A program made the translations under genes and the position numbers. The notes under the pieces are model-generated. The model saw only the letters and a list, made by a program, of their open reading frames with translations. It did no database searches and was not told the DNA's origin. From NCBI GenBank assembly GCA_030490835.1, contig CM059972.1, positions 90,195,137-90,259,136 of the forward strand: a stretch of 64,000 nucleotides of DNA, written 5' to 3'. This document shows, one piece after another, positions 49,501-60,224 of this stretch (position 1 is the first letter of the stretch; every line of letters begins with the position of its first letter). Source of the stretch: Annona cherimola. Its lineage: Eukaryota > Streptophyta > Magnoliopsida > Magnoliales > Annonaceae.

Positions 49501-52500
49501 CAGTCCACATGATGCATGGTCCACATCTTTGCTAGAAATTCCATTGCATGGGGGATCCATTTCTTTTGTCATCAATCCAGTACTTATCCTCATTTAGTCA
49601 AATTGATTTTCAAATCAGCAGGGAAAAAAAAGGGTTCTACAGAAATGATTGATGTTTATCCTGTTTCAACCAAACTATCTACTTCACCCAGCCAGGATCT
49701 TCCATTTCCTGAACTAGGTTCCATTTCCTGAACTAAGTAATGATTTTGCTCATTTGATGAGTTTTCAGAAGGATGACCAATTGATGTGGTTATTTTTGAT
49801 CAACTCTCCAAGTCAGTGATTGGACCTTATCGATGTGCTTGCTGGATCATCATGTATCAAAGCACTAATCTGATGGTGGGGGAGTCCAACCGGGTGACCG
49901 ATGAACAGGTGTCAAATATGGGCCTAAAACCATTTAAACAAGCTTTTCGATGAGTTATTCGAGTAGGTTGGACAATTGTTGGGCTTGTTCAAGGGCTTAC
50001 ATGAATTCCAATTTGTCCTAATAATTGAATGGCTGGACTCTTTTTCCGGGAGTAGTTCAAATCAGACATCTTGAGTAATCCTTGATGGAGAATGCAAAGA
50101 AGTTGATTAATACTTTAGGGTTATTTATGTTTTTCAGGGAATTCAATTGAGGTTCTATTTATTAATTTTATTTCATTGGGATTATCTTACATTTGCTTTG
50201 TTAGGGGTTCGTTTGTAATTTTATTTTACAGGACATGTAAATAGAACCATTTGTACTAGGATCTTCCGGTTTTGATGAACCGAAACAAGCTTTACTTTCT
50301 CTAATTGGCCATTTGGGAAAGGGAAAAAATGTAAATATTAATTCTGTCCCTGGAAAGAAAGGGTGATTGCCATGTCATGTGACTATCATATAGATATTTG
50401 ATTTGCATGAGTACTGTAGATGGTAATCATCTATCCGGTAATTGCTCAAGTAGACAGCATGATTTGGATGATATAGCCAAACACTGATTCTAGTGGGAGG
50501 TAACTCATACTACACTGATTTTAGTTGGAGAATTGAAAATGGTCCCGAAAAGGAAGTGAATTGCTGAAGTAACCATGGCATTGGATGATATGATAACATT
50601 TTCTCAAGTGTAGAATAGGAATTTTAAAAAAAGAGTAATGGAAGAAGAGGAATGTCTTTATGCATTTGTGATGGAAGGATATGCCTGCAAAATTGTATAA
50701 AGTTTGTAAGCATATCTGCAATTATTGCAGGCTCGGACACACCTATAGTGTAAGTTTTTAGTCAGATCCGCAAAATGCCCTGAAATCTTCTTATTTATAT
50801 GAGTAACTTAGATGATTTTTATTTATATTTGGATGTGTTAGGATATGGATTTGTGCTGAGATGTGAAATATGTACAGGCTATATAGTTTATTTAGATATC
50901 AACTTTTTTGAATAGTTTCTAATATTTATTTAAAAGTCCTCTTATACATATGTATCCTTCCATACACAATGATGCCAATGCAAGTGTCTATATTATTTTT
51001 CTTATTAATTAGTGATTCTGTATGCATAGATGATATGGATGGTTTTTTTTCTCCACTTCTCTATTAACCCAAATTCTAACTGATGCCCGATAAAAAAAAA
51101 AAAATTCTAACCGACATGATTTTTATATGTTTTATGTAAGGTTGGGTTGTGGTTAAATAGGGTCAGAGTTTGGGTTGAGTTTAGTTTTTACAAATAGAGT
51201 TAGGGTTGAAAAGAGACCAACCCAAGTGAACTTAACCTAGTTTACCCCCTGGTTGTTATTTTACATGTCAGATAGCATGACAATGTTCTAAAAGTACCCC
51301 ACTAGTTGTGTACATATCGTAGGCTAGTCATAGCTACTAAAATGGAGGACTTTTATGTAGGGGAGGATTGATTATGCTGCTAAATCTTTTTAGGAACCTT
51401 GTGATTGTGAAATTAAAGTAGTCTGCCGAGGTTAGTCAAAATTTCGGAGAAATGTATATAAGTGAGACTCCAGATTCGAATTATTTTTTACTGAATCAGG
51501 CCATTCAATTCAATTGTTATTTGCAAATTTCACACTCATTCGTTCACTACTTTTCTGTTGATTTATCAAACTATATTACCTATTTAATTTTTATGCTAAT
51601 CTGAAAGATAGATCGCTCTTGAATGGTAAAGCTATAACTTGATAGAGGTATGTTTTACAGATATCAAGAAGGTGATTAGTGGAATGGAATAGAAGGGAAG
51701 GAAAATTGGTGTCATTAATACAGGAATAATCTCAGTTATATTTAAAGTGAAAAAGGTTAAAAATAAATAGGAGATAATGATGAAAACATAGGTATTGATG
51801 AAAAAAGTAGAAATTTTGTGGAGAGTAAATATCAAACCAACACCTGGGAAGTCAATTTTCCATTTGATAGAGTCCAAATCCATTTTCAACTCCAATCTCT
51901 CTCAACTAATTAAGGGGTGAATTTTCTTTAAGCCGGGGAGAATGATGAGGAATGCAATGAAGTCAATGCATGCTCTGGGATTATTTGCTTTAGTATTTTT
52001 AGTGGCTTTTTATCATCCTTGCGGATCTTATTCAGCCGTCCACATTGTGGAGCAATACGGGCAGCCCAAAATTAATTTACTTTTTTTCATAAATGTGCGA
52101 ACTCGACTTAGATCTCTCTCTCTCTCTCTGAAATTAACATTTTTTGGATTTATTTGATATTTTATTTTGATTTTTGAAAAATTAATAAAATGGGCATGAC
52201 AACACTGACCCTTCTTTCATTGCTTGTTCATTGTCTTTTCTAGAAGATATTAATCCCAGTTCATTAATTCTTAACAAGCCCCTTCTTGCCAGGCTAGCAA
52301 GATATCCCTTTTGAAGCATGCTGCAACTTCAAAGCTATTCCTTGTGTTCGCTCCATTAAGTTGGGTTATGCTGTAATTGTATTCAACCAGAATTATCTTA
52401 GCAGTTCATTCAGTAGGATCCATTTGTACTGATTTTTGATGAATTGAAGCTTCCCTCCTAATATTCCCATCTGATCTCCTTTTCCTCCCTCTCCGACTCT

Positions 52501-53822
52501 TGTTCCCTCTCTTCCCATATTTTTGTCCCCATTGAATGTTCCTATTTTCGAGCTTCCTTTTTGTTTTATTGTCTTGTTTTGGTTCTATATCTATTCGGTT
52601 CCTTTTTGTCAGGTCTATGTGGAGCTGAAGCATCATGGTTCTTATCTGAAGAGAATTCTGACTGATCAGCATGAGCGCTTGCATCAGGCGAAACAGAAGC
52701 TTAAGACTGCTGAGGAGAAACAACAGAGCTTAGATGATAGGTTGCTTTGTGCAGTGCAGAGACACGAGATTTTAGATGAGCGCTTGAAGAGATTCAGAAG
52801 TTTACCAGGACCCAACAAGAGACCGCTTTCAAGGGCAGAGCGTGATTTCAAGGCACAACTAGGTAAATTAACAATTGTAGTTAAAAGCCATTTTGTAGTG
52901 GAGCATGATCACATACACTGTAATGTATTTTAGACTAAAATACAACATTCATTTATTTTTACAATTAATTATATTTTTTTTCTTCATTAACATGTTTTCC
53001 TTCGTATATTCAATCTATATATCAAGTTTTGTCATTTTACATGTTTATTTTTTTATTCTTAAAAATCAAGTTTTTTAGGGGTGGAAAATGACTTAAATGC
53101 TCTTAAAATAGATGATTTTTTAAAAATAAAAAATAAAAATGTAAAAGTATTCTAAAATGGCAAAACTTGGTATATAGATTAAATACACTTAGGAAAACAT
53201 GTTTATGAAAAAAAATCAAATAGAAACAAAAATAAAATAAAATAAACGAATGCTAAAATACATCATGGTGTATATAATCATGCTCTGTCTGTAGCATCCT
53301 TATAATTGGTGCCAAAGTAAAATACAGAAATGGAGCAAAAGAAAGAAAATTTTAAATATTAAAGGTATCCAAGTGCTTTATGTTTTTCCTAACCCACCCC
53401 ATGGCATTTATTTTCATTTCAAATGTTCTCTAAGAACTGGATGAATTAGTCTGCTAGTTTTCTCTGTAAAATTGTTCAGTCCAAACATTGGGGATCCACA
53501 ACTGAATATCCTACTAAAATATTTCCTTATGTCAATTTTTTTTTTATCCTTTGCAGATAGATTAGCAGGAATGGAGTTGGATGCTCTGCATTCTTCAATA
53601 GATGCTTTGAATGCAAGGTTGAGAAGATGTACGCAGTCTTCCCCAGGAAATGCATTAAACTCTCCCAGACAAGCAATGGGAAGGAGGAAGAATCATGTGT
53701 CAAATGTGCAAATTTCTCAGTTAAAATCTGCACTCGAAAAGCTCTCTGTTGTCAACAGTGAAAACTCAATGAAAGTTAAGCTTGTTGAATCAGCACTCGG
53801 AGGCCGTGAGACTAACGATTGA
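31244..53822 (+). CDS. MOS7: Nuclear pore protein NUP88 / MOS7, nine exons
   Basis: Spliced product of about 806 residues, close to Arabidopsis MOS7 (about 810). Exons: 31244-31519, 36171-36322, 38922-39044, 40634-40778, 43231-43292, 45677-45893, 48096-49025, 52613-52862, 53557-53822. Lengths and phases fit across all eight junctions. The N-terminal two thirds form the beta-propeller-like part (EWVPLQKHPLF, LIAWDGSCRLYIWDS, QASWHPYSDSHIGILSSD, FSFGGEHLWDRF, VWLGHPPPLLRLA, FHENYVEYAHK); residues from about 636 form a coiled-coil tail (ILTDQHERLHQAKQKL). The protein sits on the cytoplasmic side of the nuclear pore. In Arabidopsis it limits nuclear export and is needed for nuclear build-up of EDS1 and NPR1 in immunity. 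The start is the first ATG giving the conserved leader. All exon-intron borders are GT-AG except intron 1, which appears to be GC-AG. No inactivating change is seen. Confidence 0.95.
32625..33043 (+). repeat. Possible solo LTR in NUP88 intron 1
   Basis: A 419-bp block runs from TGTTGAG to CTAACA with a TATA-like cctatataggg-type motif near 32891-32901 and LTR-like sequence after it (ttctcagttcagtaaagag). The flanking 5 bp (gttcg, gccct) do not match, so it may be part of a longer retroelement or an old insertion. Confidence 0.35.
33044..34308. other. NUP88 intron 1, middle part
   Basis: No gene seen. Two stretches (33290-33420 and 33480-33610) are roughly inverted to one another (for example cacttagatcttgcc and ggtaagatctaagtagg), suggesting a decayed foldback element. 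Confidence 0.4.
34309..35975 (-). repeat. Degenerate solo LTR of Sirevirus type in NUP88 intron 1
   Basis: It starts TGTTGGTCTC and follows the same order as the LTR at 4606-6434: gaggttaattgggctt, atagtggtttggg, ccaagc then cttgggttccactat, and later a long run of gaagttgacttgg-type repeats that correspond to eroded GTCGAC units, then ttgttaatcatcaaaa near the end. The right boundary is approximate. No gag-pol is attached. ORFs inside are artefacts of the repeats. Confidence 0.75.
36171..36322 (+). CDS. MOS7: NUP88/MOS7 exon 2
   Basis: Acceptor TATATGCAG, donor CAG|GTATGC. Encodes ILQPDIQIHF to GDIIC; ends in phase 2. Confidence 0.92.
36323..38921. other. NUP88 intron 2
   Basis: No gene seen. 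It holds a TA run near 36553-36566, a G-rich section at 36950-37300 with no recognisable protein, and a run of 13 G at 37778-37790 that may be a sequencing-difficult spot. Confidence 0.5.
38922..39044 (+). CDS. MOS7: NUP88/MOS7 exon 3
   Basis: Acceptor AATTTACAG, donor AAG|GTTTGT. Encodes TISVGSAAYFDG and QASWHPYSDSHIGILSSD; both ends phase 2. Confidence 0.92.
39045..40633. other. NUP88 intron 3
   Basis: T-rich intron sequence; no insert with clear termini recognised. Confidence 0.4.
40634..40778 (+). CDS. MOS7: NUP88/MOS7 exon 4
   Basis: Acceptor TTCTGCAG, donor GCT|GTGAGT. Encodes LFDLSSDLERPEQEYFLQPV to LWDRFA; ends in phase 0. Confidence 0.93.
41850..42124 (+). mobile_element. Tourist-like MITE in NUP88 intron 4
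   Basis: Starts GGGGTGCTTGTTTA, ends CCCAAACACACC, flanked by TTA on the left and TAA on the right. Body as in the other copies. Confidence 0.75.
42285..42561 (+). mobile_element. Tourist-like MITE in NUP88 intron 4 (second copy)
   Basis: 277 bp with termini GGGTGTGTTTGTTT and CCAAACACACCC, one of the best-preserved copies. Flanks TTA and GTA. Confidence 0.85.
43231..43292 (+). CDS. MOS7: NUP88/MOS7 exon 5
   Basis: Small 62-bp exon, acceptor GCTGAACAG, donor AAG|GTACCC. Encodes VFVVFSDGSIYVLCPIVPFG. Confidence 0.92.
43376..43656 (+). mobile_element. Tourist-like MITE in NUP88 intron 5
   Basis: 281 bp with termini GGGTGTGTTTGTTTGG and AACCAAACACACCC; TAT on both sides. It begins only 83 bp after exon 5. 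Confidence 0.88.
43657..45676. other. Rest of NUP88 intron 5
   Basis: A 124-codon ORF (45065-45439, Lys/Arg-rich) has no recognisable domain and no start or splice context. I treat it as chance. Nothing else seen. Confidence 0.4.
45677..45893 (+). CDS. MOS7: NUP88/MOS7 exon 6
   Basis: Acceptor GAATGGCAG, donor CAG|GTTCTT. Encodes SFHSWTSIEEIYKDAH to FDASLALQ; ends in phase 0. Confidence 0.92.
47220..47440 (-). mobile_element. Possible SINE remnant in NUP88 intron 6
   Basis: On the minus strand gatagctggcctggtaaagg resembles a pol III A box and agtttgagaccc a B box, followed by a pyrimidine/purine tract (gaagaagaagaag). No target duplication or poly(A) tail is clear. Confidence 0.3.
47450..47726 (-). 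mobile_element. Tourist-like MITE in NUP88 intron 6
   Basis: 277 bp, opposite orientation to most copies, termini GGGTGCGTTTGG and CCAAGCACACCC. Flanked by TAA on both sides; the match extends to nine bases (TAAATCTAA), so a 3-bp or a 9-bp duplication both fit this copy. Confidence 0.85.
48096..49025 (+). CDS. MOS7: NUP88/MOS7 exon 7 (main exon)
   Basis: 310 codons between acceptor TTTTCCACAG and donor AAG|GTAACA, phase 0 on both sides. It carries the most conserved blocks (GRAVGFLYNSVSQDS, VWLGHPPPLLRLAVVDLALP, PERIYCLHGNGID, HENYVEYAHK). Confidence 0.96.
49255..49457 (+). mobile_element. Tourist-like MITE, internally deleted, NUP88 intron 7
   Basis: 203 bp with termini GGGTGCGTACATTTGG and CTAAACACACCC and TAA on both sides. 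The right part of the body is missing relative to full copies. Confidence 0.8.
49458..52612. other. Rest of NUP88 intron 7
   Basis: No gene recognised. A CT microsatellite lies at about 52122-52139. Confidence 0.4.
52613..52862 (+). CDS. MOS7: NUP88/MOS7 exon 8
   Basis: Acceptor TTTTTGTCAG, donor CTAG|GTAAAT. Encodes the charged coiled coil VYVELKHHGSYLKRILTDQH through RFRSLPGPNKRPLSRAERDF; ends in phase 1. Confidence 0.94.
52901..53285. mobile_element. Foldback MITE in NUP88 intron 8
   Basis: Starts gagcatgatcacatacac and ends tgtatataatcatgctc, so about 40 bp at each end are imperfect inverted repeats (both containing gtattttag-type sequence). The arms contain the core motif aaaacttggtatatagatt shared with other foldback elements in this window. 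It begins 39 bp after exon 8. Confidence 0.65.
53557..53822 (+). CDS. MOS7: NUP88/MOS7 exon 9 and stop
   Basis: Acceptor CTTTGCAG. Encodes LAGMELDALHSSIDALNARL, QISQLKSALEKLS and the conserved end KVKLVESAL before TGA 53820-53822. Confidence 0.95.
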
Positions 53823-54418
53823 CTGAGTATCCTCTGGATCTGTGCTCTTCGTTTCAATGATTTATTTCAATGTGAAGGGATAGTCAACAGAATTGTATTG
53901 CTGCTTTTGGTTTTTGTAGAATTTCTATGTTGTCCTCTCATATGCCCAAAAAAAAAGAAGGGAAAAAGGTTAAAGAAAAGTGTTCTAATTCCTTGCCTTC
54001 CATTATAGGAGACTTTCCGGATATGCACTTTCATTATTTTACCTCAGGCTTTTGCACATTACACAACAGGCAGCCTTTCCAATGTAGTCGATGCTGCCAA
54101 TGCACCGTAATCAATTCGACGGCTACTTGCACGAGTAGGACGAAGATGTATTCCTGAACAGAGCAACAGCCATTGCCCAAGCTATTGTGGGCATAACTGA
54201 GGCCTATGACAGACTTCGTCCATCTTCTTGAAAGAGTAAGTGATGCTGCCAATCATATATTTTAGTCAGATAACTAGTACTTCACGTCTTAGCAACATAA
54301 CTGATGAATTTTCTTCATCATACCATTTCAAAGAGTAAATCATGCTGTCTATCATGTATTTTTGTCAAATTACTACTAGAAGTTTTTTCTTAGTAGCATA
54401 ACTGTTGCCGCTGATGTC
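53823..54418. other. NUP88 3' flank with a possible coding remnant
   Basis: The first part should be 3' UTR; I see no certain polyadenylation signal. On plus, the frame 54109-54234 reads NQFDGYLHE, a stop, then DEDVFLNRATAIAQAIVG and onwards to a TGA, which looks like real protein rather than noise. I do not recognise it. It could be the last exon of a decayed neighbouring gene. Confidence 0.3.
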
Positions 54419-54548
54419 TTGGAGGAAAATAGTCATTCATTGAATTCATTGATTATTTTAAAGCGATTATGTGGAGACTGGCCTTGGAGGAAAATAGTCA
54501 TTCATTGAATTCATTGATTATTTCAAAGCAATTATGTGGAGACTGGAG
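54419..54548. repeat. 65-bp tandem duplication
   Basis: Two copies starting ttggaggaaaatagtc at 54419 and 54484, ending gtggagactgg, with two or three differences. Confidence 0.9.
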
Positions 54549-54719
54549 AGTGGGTATAACCTGCTTCTATTGAAAAAATGTTCGAGCAGGCTAACTTGAG
54601 ATTAGATCTGGGGATTGTGTCCCGTGGTTTTATCGAAATTTTTTTATTAATTTTTTTTGAGAAGGCGCAATGTAACGTGGATTTCGGTGTGTTTGGCTTA
54701 GCTTGTTGATGCCACAATC

Positions 54720-55886
54720 ACTGCACCGCTGTCCAAAAAATAAGTCTCACACATATTAAAATTCAATGAAACTTTATGCAGTCATTTATCTATATATAAA
54801 TCATATTTTAGATGGTTTAGATGTTGAAAAAATCACTTTAAAGTTGTTATTTATATCAAACTATTTTATTACGTTGAATTTGTACCATTTTCAGATGGGG
54901 TCCATACCTATATCCGGTTAGGATGAAAATTGATATGATAATAGAATATATTATTCTAAATACAATGGGTGAAGTAGATTATAATTTGATCATCATGTGA
55001 GGCCCATTTCAGCGCCACTGTACCATAATTACAGTGCAGTGCCGTTGCACTTGATTACTCTATATATATGAGATATTATGCAGTGTAGCTTACTGCATTA
55101 TAAGTTACAATATAGTTGGCTTAAAATAGGCTTTTTCATATGATCATAAAATTATAATTTATAAAATTGTTTATTTTATTCACATATTAATTTTCATCTA
55201 CATCGGATGTGTATAGGCCGTTTCTGAAAATAGTACAAAATCAACAAAATAAAATAGTTTAATATAAATAATAATTTTAGAGTTATTTTTTCAACATGTA
55301 AACTATTTAAAACATGATTTATATATGGATAAATAATTATTTGATATTAATACATTTAAGTGCATAAGATGCTCATTTTGAGCCAATTATAGTGTTACAG
55401 TGGATGACCTCTTTCTCTCTATACATATACGTGTGAGAAATGCTCAAATGCAACCGCCCGTATTTAAAAACCAATTGATTTTTTATTTTTCACATCTAAT
55501 TCATTTGTTGTATTTAAAGTTATTTATTTAGCTTATATATAGCAAATCAAGTGAATTGAAAACTTTATGATTAATATTGTTAAAAAATATAATTATAAAT
55601 AACCTCACGCTTATACACTTATTATGAATTATATACAACTTTAAATAACATGTATTTTCTTGTGATGCAAATATTAATGGAGTAAAAATATGATGGACGA
55701 TTTGGATTTTAGAAAATAATAAAAAGTAAAAAACAATTTCAACCACATTGGATAATCTTATATATATATATATATAGAGTTTTAATCCATAGCAACTTAA
55801 TACACTGTAGGTTACAGTGTAGTTAACTTAAAATGGGCCCTACATGATTATAAAATTATAATTTATTTTACCCATCATATTTAGAA
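54720..55886. repeat. AT-rich repeat family (acagtgcagtg ends)
   Basis: Contains recurrent blocks also found at 56289-56560 and 57570-57910: taattacagtgcagt, ttttgtacta/ttttcag, tttattacgttga and acatttaagtgca. They look like copies, in both orientations, of a MITE-like family with ends near ttacagtg. Exact borders are unclear. Confidence 0.45.
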
Positions 55887-56288
55887 GAGGACCGATCTTT
55901 TACGACCGGTCGGAAATCCGCGGTCAAAACATATTTTTTTTTTGTTTTTTTTGAAATTTTTTTTATAAACATGTTAATCTAGTTATATTTAATCTATAAA
56001 CCAAGTTTTACCATTTTTGAATATTTATATATATTTATTTTGAATTTTTAAAAACAGGGGTATTTAAGTAATTTTAAAATATTTAAAATGACTTAAATAC
56101 CCCTGTATTTAAAAATCCAAAATAAATATATATACATATCCAAAAATGGTAAAACTTGGTTTATAGATTAAATATAACTAGATTAACATGTTTATAAAAA
56201 TACTTTTAAAAAAAAAACAAAAAAAAATATATTTTTTGACCGGTCGGAAATCACCGGATTTCCGACCGGTCGTAAAAGATCAGTGGGC
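55887..56288. mobile_element. Palindromic MITE with 9-bp TSD (Mutator-like)
   Basis: A 402-bp foldback: the left arm has gatcttttacgaccggtcgg, the right arm its reverse complement, and the arms meet near 56080. A 9-bp direct repeat TATTTAGAA flanks it (55878-55886 and 56289-56297); 9 bp is typical of Mutator-like elements. It is inserted into an older repeat copy. Each arm carries the core with aaacttggtttatagatt shared with other foldbacks here. Confidence 0.85.
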
Positions 56289-57045
56289 TATTTAGAATTA
56301 TTTATTTTATTGATATATCAATTTTCATCGAAATTAGATATGTATGGACCCTACTTGAAAATAGTACAAAATCAATAAAATAAAACAGTTCAATATAAAT
56401 AATAATTTTAGAGTTATTTTTTAACATGTAAATTATTTAAAATATAAGTTATACATGAATAAATAATTTTATAAAATACTAATATTTTTAAGTGCATGTG
56501 GGAGCCAACTGCACTAATTTACGGTGCAGTATCGGTTGCGGTTCTATGAAACATCTTTTCTATGTAACTTCATATTTAAAATGTTGATGGTTGATAAAAA
56601 ATCTATTTCATCCATTATATCTGACATTATTTATAGTATATTGAAAATATTTTTATTTATTTAGTTTTACGGTATGTGAGTCCCATATATAAATGTGTAA
56701 AATCAAAGTAACAAAATAGTTTAATGCTAAAATATGAATTTTAAAGTAGTTTTTTCAACATCTAAATCATTTAAAATATCACTATAATGTGAATAAATGA
56801 TTTTATAAAGTGTTATTACAGTCTAATACATGTGTGAATGGATCTAAACATTTTTCATAATTTACATGTGAATTATATTTTCAGCAAATGTGACCTATAA
56901 ACATACTTGATTAGGATGAGACTTGGTGTCGTAGATAAACAAATGATATTAAAAATAATGAATAGATTGAATTTTCTATCAAGGATTAAAATTTTAAAAA
57001 TTAAGAGGGTTATAGGTTCCATAAAAGTAGAACCTTATATATATA
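56289..57045. repeat. AT-rich MITE-like copies with inverted ends
   Basis: The stretch 56545-57040 begins ctatgtaacttcatatttaaaatgttgatg and ends with the loosely inverted attttaaaaattaagagggttat. Related copies lie at 57046-57560 (opposite orientation), 59867-61005 and 63440-64000. Confidence 0.5.
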
Positions 57046-58060
57046 TGGGCTCCCTTAATTTTTAAGAGATTGATGATTGATTTAAAATTTATTTCATTCA
57101 TTGTATTTAACATCATTAGTTTATCGAGGAGATCAAGTTTCATCCAAATCAAGTATGTGCATGGGCCACATTTGCTTAAATATATATATATATATATATT
57201 TATGTGTAAATTATGAAAAATGCTTAGATCCATTCACACATGTATTAGGATATAATAATACTTTATAGAATCATTCATTTACATAGTAGTGATATTTTAG
57301 ATAGTTTAGATGTAGAAAAGACTATAAAATCGATATTTTAGTGTTGAACTATTTTATTACGTTGATTTTACAATTTATGAATATGACCCATATATAGTGA
57401 AATTAAACAAATGAGGGGACTTCGATGATAATATAAATAATGTTAAATACAATGGATAAAGTGGATTTTTCATTAACTATTAAGATTTTTAAATATGGAG
57501 AGGGTTATATAGACATGAAATTTCATAAAAGCGTGACCGTATACATATATAGATCTAATCCTGTGCTTCATCATGCAGTTCGCTGCAAAGTGGACCCTAC
57601 ACATTAATATTAAAATATTTCATATAATCATTTATTCATATAAATAACATATTTTAGACAGATCTTAAAAATACTATTTTGAAATTGATATTTAAGTTAT
57701 AAATATTTTATTACGTTGATTTTGTACTATTTTAAGAGGATGCATATACACATGCTAGATTTGGATGAAAATTAGTATACTATCAAAATGAATAATTCTA
57801 AATACAATTGGTGGGGTAGATGTTAATTTTAATACATGTGGAGCCCATTTTGGGCGGTCTGCACTGTAATTATGTTGCAATCTATCTGCACTTAAATATG
57901 TTCCATTTATACATATATATATATATATACATATATTCTTCAACACAATCAATTGCACTGTGTAATCGGTTGTGTTTCTTTATTTTTTTGATTTTTAATA
58001 TTTTTATGTTAAATCCGAGCCATTCATCATATGTAAATCTATTAATATTTGCATGACATG
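57046..58060. repeat. Further AT-rich MITE-like copies and TA microsatellites
   Basis: Holds an inverted copy of the preceding family (57046-57560) and part of the acagtg family (57570-57910). TA repeats occur at about 57178-57200 and 57911-57930. No gene. Confidence 0.45.
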
Positions 58061-58278
58061 AAAAATTCTAGTATTAAACTTGTATATAATAATAACAAGT
58101 GTAAATGCATGAGATTTTTCCTAATTATATATTTTAAGACTTGATTATAAAAGTTTTCAATTAACTTGATTTTTTGTATATAATTGTATCGAATGGAATT
58201 TTTTAATCCAAAAATATGAAAAAAAATTCAGAAAATGGGAATGCAAGAATATGTACTTACATAGTATTTGCCTGTATA

Positions 58279-58466
58279 TAGAATGTGTATTGACTTTTTT
58301 CTTATAGAAGCCTATTTACGACAATAGCAGGAGGAATGATTTTTATATGCAATATTGCAACAGAGAGGCAAATAGAATGTGTATTGACTTTTTTCTTATA
58401 GAAGCCTATTTACCACGATAGCAGGAGGAATGATTTTTATATGCAATATTGCAACAGAGAGTATGT
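58279..58466. repeat. 94-bp tandem duplication
   Basis: Two copies of a unit with gaatgtgtattgactttttt and ending gcaatattgcaacagagag, differing at about two sites (tttacgacaat versus tttaccacgat). Confidence 0.92.
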
Positions 58467-58730
58467 TTGAGAAGTACTAAAATTTAGGATGAAAAGTTTT
58501 TAATATAAAAGTTGTTGAATTGAAAGAAAATGATATGATATGATAGAGGTAATGATAAGGAGTAAAGAAATAAAATTAAAATAAATTGGTTAGTTGTGAG
58601 GGTAGTATAAAAATGATTGAAAAGTAGAGTAGTTGCATAAGAAAATGTAAAGAGATAATTAAAAAATGTAGTAGTTATGGAGAGTGAAAAAATTTTAGCT
58701 TGACAGTTTTTAATATTGCCAAACACCCAC
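58460..58730 (-). mobile_element. Tourist-like MITE copy (minus orientation)
   Basis: Family body in reverse (gatatgatagaggtaatga, ataattaaaaaatgtagtag) ending gccaaacaccca. It starts next to the 94-bp duplication. The left terminus is diverged. Confidence 0.7.
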
Positions 58731-59866
58731 TAAACATTAGATATCATGCTCAAAGTAGGTAACAAAAATGAAGATTCTAAAAAATAAACATAAACCAACA
58801 TTAAAATAACTCAAGTACAATCAGCAACAACATGAAAAACAAACAAGTAAGATGAGAAAGTATTTCAAGCGAAATAACTTAGAATGTTACCTTAGAATAA
58901 TAATGAAATCAATTATTATCAAAATGAGTGTGTAGAAGGTTCTTTAATATTATCATCATTATTATTGTTGCTGCTGCTTGTATATTGCTCCAATCGATAT
59001 GCATAATGAGGATACCCAAAGAATTAAGAATATAAATTTATCACAGGTTGAGATGGCTCTTGTAGATAGTAAGGATGAAATGGTTGCTTTACATGTACAT
59101 TAGAATTCATTATTCGTGGCTCTTCATCCCCTTTTTGATCTTCTTCTTCTCCTTCCTCATCTATGATGGGGCTTTTTCCACGATCCTTGCTGTAACTTGT
59201 GATTGTGAGTATGGATGTGCATGGTACAACAATATCATGTCTCTCCTATTTCAATCTCAGGCTAGAGTCCACAACCATTATCATCACTGTCGTCATTATT
59301 ATTATCACCACCATGGTCAGTAGGAGTTGCATGCTTCTTCAACTTCAATGATTGGAGCTTGATGAGGTGGTTGTGATATTGTTCTACTGATAACTAGAGT
59401 TCAATTGTTCTCTTCTTTACTATTTACTGCCTTGATCTCTCTCTATCTCTCTCTCTTTCTATTTTTCAAAAATGAAAGAAGAGGATCATCTTTACAAATA
59501 TATGATCTAAATTTATTGAACGATAATTTTGTGGTCACCTTGATTCCTATCTCTTCATGTTCTTGAGCTGAAGTTTAATATTATAATGAATGAATATAAT
59601 CTTGTCCACTTTTTTGTAATATTCTATTTCTTTGCTTTTATGAATTAAAGCAAAGAGGCTTCAATTTCTTTCATAATTGGCTTATATGTATCAATGCAAT
59701 TCTCTCATGAAATTGGTTGCAACTTTTTTGGGTTTAACAATTGTTTATTATTTTTATTTAGATCTTAGTCATTTGACTGTATTTAAAACTATATAATTAG
59801 TATAAAATATTAAAAAATCAGCTTCAATGAAAACTTTTGTAACTCAAGAATGTTTTTATGAAATCC
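58731..59866. other. Intergenic stretch, no gene seen
   Basis: AT-rich with small ATT and CTCT simple repeats (about 58945-58985 and 59435-59465). An 82-codon ORF at 59075-59323 ends in a His-rich low-complexity run from cat/tat repeats and is not convincing. Confidence 0.4.
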
Positions 59867-60224
59867 CTCTTCTATGTAACTTATTTCATTTTGAATATTT
59901 TTATAGTTGATGAAAAATCTACTTCATTTATTATATTTAGTATCATTTATATTAGTTTAAAAACCTTTTCACTTGACTAGTATCGTTGTGCTTGGGCTCC
60001 ATCGACATATATATAAAATCAACATAATTAAATAATTTAATATTAAATATAAATTTTATAGTTGTATTTTTAACATCTAAACCATCTATAATATCATTTC
60101 TACGTGAATAAATGATTGTATGGAGTATTATTACATTCTAATACATATGTTAATGGATAAAAGCATTTTTCTTAATTTACACATGAAAATACCTATTTTG
60201 ATGAAATTTGACATACATATATTT

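Noticed and set aside
59075..59323. 82-codon ORF with a signal-like hydrophobic start and His/Tyr-rich end
   Set aside because: The tail is a translated simple repeat and no homologue or gene context is evident.
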